Assembly: GCF_036347135.1 (NCBI RefSeq)
Contig: NZ_CP108938.1
Location: forward strand, 8,432,001-8,496,000
Direction of reading: 5' to 3'
Source: Streptomyces sp. NBC_00775
Lineage (GTDB): Bacteria > Actinomycetota > Actinomycetes > Streptomycetales > Streptomycetaceae
Length of the DNA stretch: 64,000 nt
Within the stretch, counting starts at the first letter, position 1. Each line of letters starts with the position of its first letter. The notes under the pieces are model-generated. The model saw only the letters and a list, made by a program, of their open reading frames with translations. It did not search any database and was not told the origin of the DNA. Both the position numbers and the translations under genes were made by a program. Positions 54,842 to 64,000 of the stretch are shown piece after piece.

Positions 54842-55510
54842 TCAGGGGGTGACAGGGCGTGCGGTCAGGGTCTGGCCGTCGATCGTCACGGCGCCGGTCT
54901 CCGGGTCGATCTCGGGTGCCGCCGAGGGCTTGCCGTCCCGGTCGAGGATGCCGACCTGTTTGCCGCCGGGCAGCACGATCCAGCCGCCGTCGATCTTCGC
55001 GCCTCGCACGGTGGCCGTCGCCCGGTACAGCCCGGACGGCCTGACCGCCTTGTCGGCGGTGAAGCCATAGCGCTGCCCGCCCAGGTCGACGGTGCCGCGG
55101 ATGCTCTTGCCGTCCTTGAGCGTGCCGTTCAGCTCGGCGCCGTTCTTGCCGGTGAGCTTCATGGTGCCGTCGTCCTTGACGTCGCCCTTCAGCCACGACT
55201 CCTTGTCCCGCCCGTCGCAGAAGTACGCGATCGCCTTGCCGTCGCGCAGGGAGACCGCGACCGCCGAGGAGTCGTCGTCGGTACGGCCCGCGTAGTCGGC
55301 GTTGGGAAACGCGCTCTTCGAAGGGCTGGGAGACGGGGTGGCCGTCGTGGGCGACGAGCTGGGCGCCGGGCTCGCCGACGCCTTGGGGCTGGGCGACTCC
55401 TCCCGGTACGACGACGCGCTCTTCGTCCCTGTCGTCGCGTTGAGCGACAACATGAACACGCCGAGCAGCAGCCCCGCGAGAAGGGTGAGAAGGGGTCCTG
55501 GACGCTTCAT
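54842..55510 (-). CDS. Secreted or membrane-anchored protein of unknown function
   Basis: 222 residues. Residues 5-26 form a signal anchor (GPLLTLLAGLLLGVFMLSL). A Ser/Pro/Ala/Thr linker follows to about residue 70. The remainder is a beta-rich extracytoplasmic domain (AIAYFCDGRDKESWLKGDVK; MKLTGKNGAELNGTLKDGKS; RYGFTADKAVRPSGLYRAT). ATG 55510 has GGGGGAGG upstream. It is the first gene of a probable three-gene operon with the membrane protein and the Rieske lipoprotein. Confidence 0.82.
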   Translation of the reverse strand: MKRPGPLLTLLAGLLLGVFMLSLNATTGTKSASSYREESPSPKASASPAPSSSPTTATPSPSPSKSAFPNADYAGRTDDDSSAVAVSLRDGKAIAYFCDGRDKESWLKGDVKDDGTMKLTGKNGAELNGTLKDGKSIRGTVDLGGQRYGFTADKAVRPSGLYRATATVRGAKIDGGWIVLPGGKQVGILDRDGKPSAAPEIDPETGAVTIDGQTLTARPVTP

Positions 55511-55686
55511 GCGGGCCTCCCCCGAGGCGAGTCTCCTGCCATGAGAGCGGACTCGCGCCCCCGCGTCCAGAGGCGTACGGGTGTGTTCTCACTACAAGTG
55601 GCGGGATAGGGCGATTCGAGTGACATTGGCTGGGTCTGAGGCCGGGTGGTCATCTACCCCCGGCCGCACCCTCGAAAGGCGTGACC

Positions 55687-56124
55687 ATGGCGGGTAACGA
55701 TCTCGGCAGCTTGCTGGGCGGTCTCCTCGGCGGAGGCGGCCAGGGCAGTACCTCGGGCGGTGCCGGCGCGGGCAACCTCCTGGGCGCGCTGCTCGGCGCC
55801 CTCGGCGGTGGCGGTGGCCAGAGCAACGGCGGCAACCCTCTGGGCGGGCTGCTGGAGATGCTCACCAAATCCGGCCTGGTCGACCAGGCGCAGTCATGGG
55901 TCGGCACCGGCGAGAACAAGCCCGTGAGCGGCGAACAGATCACCCAGGCGCTGCCCGACGAGACGCTCCAGAAGGTCGCCGACCAGGCCGGCGTCAGCCC
56001 CCGGGAGGCCGCGGACCAGATCGCGCAGAGCCTGCCCCAGGCGGTCGACAAGCTGACGCCGGCCGGCCGGCTCCCGCAGGCCGATACCTCGCTGGAGGAC
56101 CTCATCAAGCAGCAGTCGCTCTGA
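55687..56124 (+). CDS. YidB/DUF937 family protein
   Basis: A 145-residue protein. The N-terminal half is Gly/Leu-rich (LGSLLGGLLGGGGQG; LLGALLGALGGGGGQ). The C-terminal helical domain is LLEMLTKSGLVDQAQSWVGT, KPVSGEQITQALPDETLQKV and LPQAVDKLTPAGRLP. YidB-like proteins are of unknown function. ATG 55687 has AAAGG upstream. It is divergent from the secreted protein gene at 55510. Confidence 0.88.
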   Translation: MAGNDLGSLLGGLLGGGGQGSTSGGAGAGNLLGALLGALGGGGGQSNGGNPLGGLLEMLTKSGLVDQAQSWVGTGENKPVSGEQITQALPDETLQKVADQAGVSPREAADQIAQSLPQAVDKLTPAGRLPQADTSLEDLIKQQSL

Positions 56125-56239
56125 ACCGTGCCCGGTGCGCGGCGGCCGTCTCGTCAGGCGGGCGCCGCGCACCCGCGCGTTGCGGGCTGACTACGCTGGT
56201 GTGACAAGACGAGTACGTAGATCAGCGAGGAGTATCACC

Positions 56240-56602
56240 GTGGCGGTACGAGCGGTCCGGGGCGCCGTCCAACTGGAGCGGGACGAGGCCGGGCACATGG
56301 ACGAGCAGGTCAGCGAGCTGCTCACCGCCATCCTGGAGCGGAACGCGCTCACCACGGACGACCTGATCAGCATCTGGTTCACGGCGACGCCCGATCTGCA
56401 CAGCGATTTCCCGGCGGCCGCGGCCCGCAAGCTCGGCATCGTCGACGTACCGCTGATCTGCGCGCAGGAGCTGGACATCGAGGGTGCGATGCCCCGTGTC
56501 GTACGGGTCCTCGCGCACATCGAGTCGGACAAGCCGCGCGCCGGCATCGTGCACGTCTACCTGGGTGCCGCGGGCGCACTCCGCAAGGACATCGCCCAGT
56601 GA
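56240..56602 (+). CDS. aroH: Chorismate mutase, AroH type
   Basis: A 120-residue monofunctional enzyme converting chorismate to prephenate. Key residues lie in VRAVRGAVQLERDE, TTDDLISIWFTATPDLHSDF (catalytic loop), PAAAARKLGIVDVPLICAQE and RVLAHIESDKPRAGIVHVYL. GTG 56240 has GAGGAG 7 bases upstream. The stop overlaps the prephenate dehydrogenase start by four bases, coupling consecutive steps of tyrosine/phenylalanine biosynthesis. Confidence 0.94.
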   Translation: MAVRAVRGAVQLERDEAGHMDEQVSELLTAILERNALTTDDLISIWFTATPDLHSDFPAAAARKLGIVDVPLICAQELDIEGAMPRVVRVLAHIESDKPRAGIVHVYLGAAGALRKDIAQ

Positions 56603-57684
56603 GGACCGCACTCGTCATCGGAACCGGCCTGATCGGTACGTCGGCGGCCCTCGCGCTGGCCGCGCGCGGTGTCGTCGTCCACCTCGCCGACCACGACCCG
56701 GAGCAGGCCCGTACGGCCGCCGCGCTCGGCGCCGGCACGGACGAGGCGCCCGAGGGGCCCGTCGACCTCGCGATCGTGGCGGCGCCGCCCGCGCACGTGG
56801 CCGCGACGCTCGCCGACGCCATGCGGCGCGGGGTCGCCCGCGGCTACCTCGACGTCGCCAGCGTCAAGGGCGGTCCGCGCCGCGAGCTGGAGGCGCTCGG
56901 CCTCGACCTCTCCTCGTACATCGGCTCGCACCCCATGTCGGGCCGCGAGAAGTCCGGCCCGCTGGCCGCGACCGGCGACCTCTTCGAGGGCCGTCCCTGG
57001 GTGCTCACCCCCACCCGTGACACGGACACCGAGGTCCTGAACCTCGCCCTGGAGCTGGTGTCGCACTGCCGTGCCGTTCCCGTCGTCATGGACGCGGACG
57101 CCCACGACCGGGCCGTCGCGCTCGTCTCGCACATGCCGCACCTGGTGTCCAGCATGGTCGCCGCGCGCCTGGAGCACGCGGAGGAGGCGGCGGTACGACT
57201 CTGTGGCCAGGGCATCCGTGACGTGACCCGCATCGCGGCCTCCGACCCCCGGATGTGGATCGACATCCTCTCCGCGAACCCGGGGCCGGTCGCCGACCTC
57301 CTCGCGGACGTCTCCGCCGACCTCGACGAGACCGTGCAGGCCCTGCGCGCCCTCCAGTCCTCCGACGAGGCCAAGCGCCGCGTGGGCGCCGGCGGCATCG
57401 AGGACGTCCTGCGGCGCGGCAACGCCGGCCAGGTCCGCGTCCCCGGCAAGCACGGTTCCGCTCCGCGCGCCTACGAGGTCGTGGCCGTCCTCATCGACGA
57501 CCAGCCGGGCCAGCTGGCCCGCATCTTCGCCGACGCGGGGATGGCCGGGGTCAACATCGAGGACGTACGCATCGAGCACGCGACCGGCCAGCAGGCCGGC
57601 CTGGTCCAGCTGATGGTGGAACCGAAGACGGTGCCGGTACTGAGCGCGGCGCTGCGGGAGCGGGGCTGGGCACTGCGGCAGTAG
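56599..57684 (+). CDS. tyrA: Prephenate dehydrogenase
   Basis: A 361-residue NAD-dependent enzyme making 4-hydroxyphenylpyruvate. The Rossmann loop is ALVIGTGLIGTSAALALAAR. The catalytic His lies in SYIGSHPMSGREKSGPLAAT. A second conserved His is in VSHMPHLVSSMVAARL. The C-terminal about 75 residues are an ACT domain (VVAVLIDDQPGQLARIFADA, GVNIEDVRIEH) for feedback by aromatic amino acids. The GTG start overlaps the aroH stop. Confidence 0.94.
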   Translation: MRTALVIGTGLIGTSAALALAARGVVVHLADHDPEQARTAAALGAGTDEAPEGPVDLAIVAAPPAHVAATLADAMRRGVARGYLDVASVKGGPRRELEALGLDLSSYIGSHPMSGREKSGPLAATGDLFEGRPWVLTPTRDTDTEVLNLALELVSHCRAVPVVMDADAHDRAVALVSHMPHLVSSMVAARLEHAEEAAVRLCGQGIRDVTRIAASDPRMWIDILSANPGPVADLLADVSADLDETVQALRALQSSDEAKRRVGAGGIEDVLRRGNAGQVRVPGKHGSAPRAYEVVAVLIDDQPGQLARIFADAGMAGVNIEDVRIEHATGQQAGLVQLMVEPKTVPVLSAALRERGWALRQ

Positions 57685-57853
57685 ACCACTGGCCGGCCGC
57701 GGCAGAGGGCCGTTCGCCGGCCGCGGCAGCGGGTCCTCGCCGTGGGGCCCGGGAAGGGCCAGTAATACGGGGTCCGGGGAGCCAGTAACCTTGTGCGGGG
57801 CGCGCTCGTGTCCCGTACAGACCTCCACCCCGCACCAGGAAGGTGTTCCCACC

Positions 57854-58549
57854 GTGGAAAACGGCGCCGCCCGGACCGCCCCGGCTGTGATTGTCGCCAT
57901 CGACGGCCCCTCCGGCACGGGCAAGTCGAGCACCTCGAAGGCCGTCGCCGCGCAGCTCGGGCTGAGCTACCTGGACACGGGGGCCCAGTACCGGGCGATC
58001 ACGTGGTGGATGGTCAGCAACGGCATCGACATCACGGACCCGACCGCGATCGCCGCCGTGGCCGGGAAGCCGGAGATCATCTCCGGGACCGACCCGGCCG
58101 AGCCGACCATCACGGTCGACGGGACCGACGTCGCGGGCCCGATCCGCACGCAGGAGGTCACCTCCAAGGTGAGCGCGGTCAGCGCGGTGCCCGAGGTGCG
58201 CGCCCGGATCACGGAGCTGCAGCGCTCGCTCGCCACGTCCGCGGAGAACGGGATCGTCGTCGAGGGCCGCGACATCGGCACCACCGTGCTGCCGGACGCC
58301 GACCTGAAGGTCTTCCTCACCGCCTCCCCGGAGGCCCGCGCCGCCCGCCGCAGCGGTGAGCTGAAGGGCGCGGACATACACACCACCCGCGAGGCCCTGC
58401 TCAAGCGCGACGCGGCCGACTCCAGCCGCAAGACCTCCCCCCTCGCCAAGGCGGACGACGCGGTCGAGGTGGACACCTCCGACCTCACGCTCCAGCAGGT
58501 CATCGAGTGCGTCGTCACCCTCGTCGAGGAGAAGCGGGCCGCCAAGTGA
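57854..58549 (+). CDS. cmk: Cytidylate kinase
   Basis: A 231-residue (d)CMP kinase. P-loop IAIDGPSGTGKSS-like (VAIDGPSGTGKSSTSKAVAA). NMP-binding LDTGAQYRAITWWMVSNG, GRDIGTTVLPDADLKVFLTA and the lid RKTSPLAKADDAVEVDTS are present. GTG 57854 has GGAAGG upstream. The 169-bp gap before it contains a duplicated GCCGGCCGCGGCAG. The stop overlaps plsC by four bases. Confidence 0.95.
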   Translation: MENGAARTAPAVIVAIDGPSGTGKSSTSKAVAAQLGLSYLDTGAQYRAITWWMVSNGIDITDPTAIAAVAGKPEIISGTDPAEPTITVDGTDVAGPIRTQEVTSKVSAVSAVPEVRARITELQRSLATSAENGIVVEGRDIGTTVLPDADLKVFLTASPEARAARRSGELKGADIHTTREALLKRDAADSSRKTSPLAKADDAVEVDTSDLTLQQVIECVVTLVEEKRAAK

Positions 58550-59220
58550 CCGCACCCTCGGAGCGTGGCGCCGAGGTCGGGCGCCGCATCGGCGTCGGCC
58601 TGATGTACGGGCTGTGGAAGCCGCGCGTGCTCGGCGCCTGGAAGGTCCCCGCGACCGGCCCGGCGATCCTGGCCGTGAACCACTCGCACGCCGTCGACGG
58701 TCCGATGGTCATGGGCGTGGCGCCCCGGCCCACGCACTTCCTGATCAAGAAGGAAGCGTTCATCGGCCCGCTCGACCCCTTCCTGCTCGGCATCGGCCAG
58801 GTGAAGGTGGACCGCGAGACCACCGACCGTACGGCGATCACCCAGGCGCTCGGTGTCCTGTCGGGCGGCGGCGTCCTCGGGATCTTCCCGGAGGGCACCC
58901 GGGGCGAGGGCGACTTCGCCTCACTGCGTGCCGGGCTCGCCTACTTCGCCGTACGCAGCGGAGCCCCGATCGTCCCGGTGGCGGTCATGGGAAGTTCCGA
59001 GAAGAGCAGCCGGTTGATAAAGGGGCTGCCCCCGCTGCGCAGCCGGGTCGACGTCGTCTTCGGCGACCCTTTCGAGGCGGGCGACGGCAGCGGACGGCGT
59101 ACGCGCAAGGCGCTGGACGAGGCGACCGTCCGCATCCAGAAGCAGCTGAGCGCCCACCTGGACCACGCCAGGCGTCTGACCGGACGCCCGGAAAACGCCG
59201 GGCGCCCCGCCGGGCACTAG
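58546..59220 (+). CDS. 1-acyl-glycerol-3-phosphate acyltransferase (PlsC-like)
   Basis: A 224-residue membrane-associated acyltransferase for phospholipid synthesis. The HX4D catalytic motif is [14 protein letters not shown] (about His46/Asp51). The second block is [20 protein letters not shown], with [12 protein letters not shown] further on. GTG 58546 overlaps the cmk stop. The cmk-plsC-der order is conserved in actinobacteria. Confidence 0.92.
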   Translation: MTAPSERGAEVGRRIGVGLMYGLWKPRVLGAWKVPATGPAILAVNHSHAVDGPMVMGVAPRPTHFLIKKEAFIGPLDPFLLGIGQVKVDRETTDRTAITQALGVLSGGGVLGIFPEGTRGEGDFASLRAGLAYFAVRSGAPIVPVAVMGSSEKSSRLIKGLPPLRSRVDVVFGDPFEAGDGSGRRTRKALDEATVRIQKQLSAHLDHARRLTGRPENAGRPAGH

Positions 59221-59296
59221 GCGACACTTGAGTAGTGGATCACCCGATATACGGGCGGTCCACCGATCACCACGAAAACGACGAGGTACGGACTTC

Positions 59297-60781
59297 ATGA
59301 ACGACCACATCCAGCCCGACGGCTCGGCCGGCCCGGCCGAGCACGAGCACGGGGCGCTTGGCGATGCCGAGTACGCGGAGTTCATGGAGCTCGCCGCGGA
59401 AGAGGGCTTCGACATCGAGGACGTCGAGGGCGCGATCGAGGAGGCGGGCCACGGCCCGCTGCCCGTCCTCGCCGTCGTCGGCCGTCCGAACGTCGGCAAG
59501 TCGACCCTGGTGAACCGCATCATCGGCCGCCGCGAGGCCGTCGTCGAGGACAAGCCCGGCGTCACCCGTGACCGCGTCACCTACGAGGCCGAGTGGGCGG
59601 GCCGCCGCTTCAAGCTCGTCGACACCGGCGGCTGGGAGCAGGACGTCCTCGGCATCGACGCGTCCGTGGCCGCGCAGGCCGAGTACGCGATCGAGGCGGC
59701 CGACGCGGTCGTCTTCGTCGTGGACGCCAAGGTCGGCGCGACCGACACCGACGAGGCGGTCGTACGACTCCTGCGCAAGGCCGGCAAGCCAGTCGTCCTG
59801 TGCGCCAACAAGGTCGACGGCCCGAGCGGCGAGGCCGACGCCTCGTACCTCTGGTCGCTCGGTCTCGGCGAGCCGCACCCCGTCTCCGCGCTGCACGGCC
59901 GTGGCACCGGCGACATGCTGGACGCCGTCCTGGAGGCGCTGCCCGAGGCCCCGGCGCAGACCTTCGGCACCGCGGTGGGCGGCCCCCGCCGTATCGCCCT
60001 CATCGGCCGCCCGAACGTCGGCAAGTCCTCGCTGCTGAACAAGGTGGCCAACGAGGAGCGTGTGGTCGTCAACGAGATCGCGGGCACCACCCGTGACCCG
60101 GTCGACGAGCTCATCGAACTCGGCGGGATCACCTGGAAGTTCGTCGACACGGCGGGCATCCGCAAGCGCGTCCACCTCCAGCAGGGCGCCGACTACTACG
60201 CCTCGCTGCGTACCGCCGCCGCCGTCGAGAAGGCGGAGGTCGCGGTCATCCTGATCGACGCCTCCGAGAACATCTCGGTCCAGGACCAGCGCATCGTCAC
60301 GATGGCCGTCGAGGCGGGCCGTGCGATCGTCCTCGCCTTCAACAAGTGGGACACCCTCGACGAGGAGCGCCGCTACTACCTGGAGCGGGAGATCGAGACC
60401 GAGCTCCTCCAGGTGGCGTGGGCGCCCCGCGTCAACGTCTCGGCGCGCACCGGCCGGCACATGGAGAAGCTCGTCCCGGCGATCGAGGCGGCCCTGGACG
60501 GCTGGGAGACCCGCGTCCCGACCGGCCGGCTGAACGCCTTCCTCGGCGAGCTGGTCGCCGCCCACCCGCACCCGGTCCGCGGCGGCAAGCAGCCCCGCAT
60601 CCTCTTCGGTACGCAGGCGGGCACCAAGCCCCCGCGCTTCGTCCTCTTCGCCTCCGGCTTCATCGAGCACGGCTACCGTCGCTTCATCGAGCGCCGGCTG
60701 CGTGAGGAGTTCAGCTTCGAGGGCACGCCGATCCACATCTCGGTGCGGGTGCGCGAGAAGCGCGGCGCCAAGAAGAAGTAG
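59297..60781 (+). CDS. der: Ribosome-biogenesis GTPase Der (EngA)
   Basis: A 494-residue tandem GTPase for 50S assembly. An acidic extension of about 55 residues precedes the first G domain ([37 protein letters not shown]). The second G domain is [29 protein letters not shown], and FNKWDTL. A KH-like C-terminal domain ends [23 protein letters not shown] 59297 has GAGGT 9 bases upstream; an earlier TTG (59228) is less likely. Confidence 0.96.
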   Translation: MNDHIQPDGSAGPAEHEHGALGDAEYAEFMELAAEEGFDIEDVEGAIEEAGHGPLPVLAVVGRPNVGKSTLVNRIIGRREAVVEDKPGVTRDRVTYEAEWAGRRFKLVDTGGWEQDVLGIDASVAAQAEYAIEAADAVVFVVDAKVGATDTDEAVVRLLRKAGKPVVLCANKVDGPSGEADASYLWSLGLGEPHPVSALHGRGTGDMLDAVLEALPEAPAQTFGTAVGGPRRIALIGRPNVGKSSLLNKVANEERVVVNEIAGTTRDPVDELIELGGITWKFVDTAGIRKRVHLQQGADYYASLRTAAAVEKAEVAVILIDASENISVQDQRIVTMAVEAGRAIVLAFNKWDTLDEERRYYLEREIETELLQVAWAPRVNVSARTGRHMEKLVPAIEAALDGWETRVPTGRLNAFLGELVAAHPHPVRGGKQPRILFGTQAGTKPPRFVLFASGFIEHGYRRFIERRLREEFSFEGTPIHISVRVREKRGAKKK

Positions 60782-60791
60782 GCAGTAGCGG

Positions 60792-60837
60792 CAACGGGTA
60801 AGGGGCGGCTCCCCAAGGAGCCGCCCCTTACCCGTTG
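60792..60837 (+). terminator. Strong terminator after der
   Basis: A 21-bp perfect stem (60792-60812 with 60817-60837), loop CCAA, then TTGTTGTGTTT. It probably also stops transcription of the opposing gene ending at 60848. Confidence 0.93.
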
Positions 60838-60847
60838 TTGTTGTGTT

Positions 60848-61285
60848 TCAGAGTCCCCTGCGCGGTGCGGGCGGCAGCGCGGCCGGGATGTGGTGCATTC
60901 CCGTGCTGTGCTGCCGCCCGCTCGGCTGCCAGATGGCGGTCGCCGTCGAGGTCGGCCCGTGCTGCGCGGCGCTCTGGCGGGCGGAGTGCGCACCCGCGCT
61001 GTACGAGCTGAACGAGTTGTACGAGCCGAAGGAACTCGTCCCGTGCGGCAGGCTCCCGAACGCCGTGAAGCCCAGATCCTCTTCGCCGTGCCGGTCGCCG
61101 GGCAGGGCCCTGAAGGATCTGACCCACTCGGCATAGAGCGCGTCGTAGATCGGCGTGGCCGATGGGCCGCCCGGAGGATCCTGAGCCGGCCGCGACGTGG
61201 GTACCTCCCTGCTCGAACGGGTTGGAGAGCTTGAGGGAGGGACCGGCTGGAAGGGCCGGCGGCGGGGGACGTCATAGGTGTGCAC
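60848..61285 (-). CDS. Conserved Streptomyces protein of unknown function
   Basis: About 145 residues, Pro/Ser/Ala-rich at both ends. A short conserved core is visible: IYDALYAEWVRSFRALPGDR then GEEDLGFTAFGSLPHGTSSF. No recognised domain, signal or membrane segment. The start is uncertain: GTG 61285 (VHTYDVPRRRP) or TTG 61312, neither with a clear ribosome site. It converges on der and is followed upstream by a cluster of extragenic repeats. Confidence 0.65.
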   Translation of the reverse strand: MHTYDVPRRRPFQPVPPSSSPTRSSREVPTSRPAQDPPGGPSATPIYDALYAEWVRSFRALPGDRHGEEDLGFTAFGSLPHGTSSFGSYNSFSSYSAGAHSARQSAAQHGPTSTATAIWQPSGRQHSTGMHHIPAALPPAPRRGL

Positions 61286-61360
61286 GTACGTGCCAACGAC
61301 CCCGCCGCCCAACGGATGCGGCCAGCGGAACGCTTTCGCAGGTCACCGGGAGCGCGCGGC

Positions 61361-61617
61361 GCCCTAAAGGGGCGCGGGGCTGTGTCGATATGCGGCTCCG
61401 CCGCGTGGGCGCGACCGGTCACAGACGTCCTGCAGCCAACAACGCACGCGCAGTGCCCCGACAGGGGCGCGAGGAACTGCGCGACCGGCCACGACTCACC
61501 GGCAGGCAACAACGCACCGCAGCGCCCCGACAGGGGCGCGGGGCTGTGTCGATATGCGGCTCCGCCGCGTGGGCGCGACCAGCCACGTACAACCCGCGGC
61601 CGACAACGCACCCGCAG
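61361..61617. repeat. Three tandem copies of an extragenic repeat
   Basis: Copy A (61361-61454), B (61455-61522) and C (61523-61617). A and C share 48 identical bases (61369-61416 and 61533-61580) starting GGGGCGCGGGGCTGTGTCGA, with an internal GCGGC-TCC-GCCGC hairpin. B lacks about 25 bases and reads GGGGCGCGAGGAACTGCGCG. Each copy ends with CAACAACGCAC...GCAG or similar. An inverted relative lies at 23596-23639. No gene lies in 61313-61642. Confidence 0.88.
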
Positions 61618-61642
61618 CTCCCCGCCCAACCCAGCGGAGCGC

Positions 61643-62419
61643 TCACGTTCCGGCGAGCGGCATGGCGCTGGCCACCAGCTTCCCGTTGGCCGCCGCCTTG
61701 TCCAGCGCGTCGCGCAGCAGGTCCTCGCGGGGCTGGCGGCCGATCGACCCGACCGGGGCCGCGAACAGCAGCACCTGCTGATGCTTGTTGGCGGCGGCCC
61801 GCCAGCTCTCGGCGACCTGGAGCGCCTGGTGCGCCTGCCACCAGGCGACGGGCGAGCCGCCGCCGGTGCCCGGCTGGAGCACGGCGTGCAGCTGTCCCGC
61901 GGCGAGCAGCACGGACCAGCCGTGCAGCACGGGCGGCACCGAGCTCAGCTGGGTCACCGGCATGAAGCCCTGCTCGATGAGGAGGGGCAGGAAGTCGTCG
62001 CCGATGTCGGTCGAGCCGGGGCGCACGATCGGCCCGGTCGGCTCGACGACGAGCGCCGGGTGCAACTCGCCGCTGATCAGGACGAGTCCGCTGGTGACGC
62101 CGAGCACGGCCTGTTCGGGCGCGGCCTGGGCGGGTACGCCGCCGTCGGGGTTGATCGAGCGGACGGCGCCCTGCAGTTGCTCCTCGGTGACCTGCACGAC
62201 CTGTGAGGGCAGACAGGTGGCGTGGGCGAAGGCGAGGACGGCAGTCTCGTCGCCGATGAACAGGACGGTGCTGGTGCGCTCCTGTTCCGAGTCGCCCGGG
62301 GTGCGGCAGGACGTGCAGTCGTAACTGCCCGGGGCGTTCTCTCCGGCGAGCAGACGGTCGGCTTCTTCGTTGCCGATCTCGGCGCGTACGTCGTCGCTGA
62401 CGTCGAGCATGCGCGGCAC
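61643..62419 (-). CDS. Conserved actinobacterial protein of unknown function with CxxC motif
   Basis: 258 residues, soluble. The N-terminal part has a helix (DVSDDVRAEIGNEEADRLLA) and YDCTSCRTPGDSE, a possible zinc or redox site. A second cysteine region is AFAHATCLPSQVV. The C-terminal half appears to be an alpha/beta domain (LGVTSGLVLISGELHPALVV; WSVLLAAGQLHAVLQPG; HQQVLLFAAPVGSI). GTG 62419 has GAGGAG upstream. I do not recognise the family. Confidence 0.75.
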   Translation of the reverse strand: MPRMLDVSDDVRAEIGNEEADRLLAGENAPGSYDCTSCRTPGDSEQERTSTVLFIGDETAVLAFAHATCLPSQVVQVTEEQLQGAVRSINPDGGVPAQAAPEQAVLGVTSGLVLISGELHPALVVEPTGPIVRPGSTDIGDDFLPLLIEQGFMPVTQLSSVPPVLHGWSVLLAAGQLHAVLQPGTGGGSPVAWWQAHQALQVAESWRAAANKHQQVLLFAAPVGSIGRQPREDLLRDALDKAAANGKLVASAMPLAGT

Positions 62420-63632
<1,213 letters not shown>

Positions 63633-63656
63633 GTCCCGCCCCCCGTCCGGGCACGG

Positions 63657-63688
63657 GGCCCCGCCCGGTCCTCCGACCGGGTGGGGCC
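63657..63688 (+). terminator. Terminator after the Rpf gene
   Basis: GGCCCCGCCCGGTC pairs with GACCGGGTGGGGCC (one wobble) around CTCC. Confidence 0.78.
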
Positions 63689-63746
63689 ATGGCAGCCCCG
63701 GGCGCGGCTCAACGGGCGGGCGGGGCGTGCTGCTTAGCGTGGACCG

Positions 63747-64000
63747 ATGTACCTCATGCCGACCACGCGGACCATGCCGACCCCGTCGATCAAGCGCGTT
63801 CGGTACGCGGCCGTGGTCGCCGCCGTCCTGGCCGTCCTCGTTCCACCGGGGGCGGCCACCGCCGCGCCCCCGCCCCCGCTCCCCGGCCCCCAGTCGGTAC
63901 GGGTGCCGTACGACTGCGTGAAGGACCAGTGGCCCTGGGCCTGCATCGCCGAGTGCGAGAGCAGCGGCCGCTGGGACGCGAACACCGGAAACGGCTTCTA
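63747..64000 (+). CDS. Second Rpf/transglycosylase-like protein (3' end outside window)
   Basis: An open frame of 84 complete codons running off the window. It starts MYLMPTTRTMPTPSIKRVRY, has a signal core AAVVAAVLAVLVPPGAATAA, a proline-rich spacer, and the beginning of an Rpf-like domain: WPWACIAECESSGRWDANTG then NGF. The catalytic Glu is in AECESSG. It is adjacent to the first Rpf gene after a terminator, so a tandem pair of cell-wall hydrolases is present. Start choice among several ATG codons (63747, 63756, 63774) is uncertain. Confidence 0.85.
   Translation, partial: MYLMPTTRTMPTPSIKRVRYAAVVAAVLAVLVPPGAATAAPPPPLPGPQSVRVPYDCVKDQWPWACIAECESSGRWDANTGNGF

Overview
This is a window from a high-GC actinobacterial chromosome, almost certainly Streptomyces. 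The evidence is a chaplin (aerial-hypha coat protein), a Spo0M-type sporulation protein, a complete rRNA operon with no tRNA in its spacer, GTG/TTG starts with four-base GTGA/ATGA overlaps, an actinobacterial iron box, and extragenic GC-rich repeats of a type I associate with Streptomyces. Gene order (chaplin E, HNH, Mpg, iron transporter, tlyA, nadK, recN, pyrG, ald, parA, scpAB, rluB, aroH, tyrA, cmk, plsC, der) resembles the conserved chromosomal core I remember from S. coelicolor. I see no transposase, integrase, CRISPR array or biosynthetic gene cluster.

Layout. 1-7288: tail of a LuxR-type response regulator, a cysteine-free chaplin followed by a 29-codon chaplin-like remnant, an ABC ATPase, an NfeD/SPFH membrane pair, an HNH protein, a PEBP-like protein, Spo0M and 3-methyladenine glycosylase. 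7285-13089: rrn promoter and leader, 16S, spacer, 23S, 5S and a strong terminator. 13154-17930: a 760-residue Arg/Asp/Gly-repeat protein with a helical-repeat domain and acidic tail, a DUF1015 protein, and a HAD phosphatase. 18074-21401: an iron-box-controlled FecCD-type importer lacking a binding protein, then an SCP2 protein. 21444-27112: tlyA, nadK, recN and a GT4 glycosyltransferase.

27144-35418: a probable amine-catabolism locus (PucR regulator, APC permease, Tat-exported amine oxidase), a FAD-linked oxidase and a GH15 trehalase-like enzyme. 35938-41906: pyrG, a Nudix hydrolase, an orphan STAND/TPR protein and alanine dehydrogenase. 42253-47073: a translationally coupled chromosome-organisation operon (orphan ParA, small basic/disordered protein, ScpA, ScpB, pseudouridine synthase). 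47206-50291: an ECF sigma factor with SnoaL-like tail, a mycothiol-type isomerase-fold protein and an MFS exporter.

50422-53741: the locus I find most interesting. It has an NrtR-type Nudix regulator behind two tandem TAGTC-N5-GACTA operators, an ADP-ribosylglycohydrolase, and two convergent predicted nucleotidyltransferases of the RlaP kind. It looks like an ADP-ribose/NAD-sensing nucleic-acid or nucleotide repair module. 53764-55510: a Rieske lipoprotein, a haem-like four-helix membrane protein and a secreted protein. 55687-60781: a YidB-like protein, chorismate mutase, prephenate dehydrogenase, cytidylate kinase, PlsC and Der. 60848-64000: two uncharacterised proteins separated by tandem extragenic repeats, then two adjacent resuscitation-promoting-factor (Rpf) genes, the last cut by the window edge.
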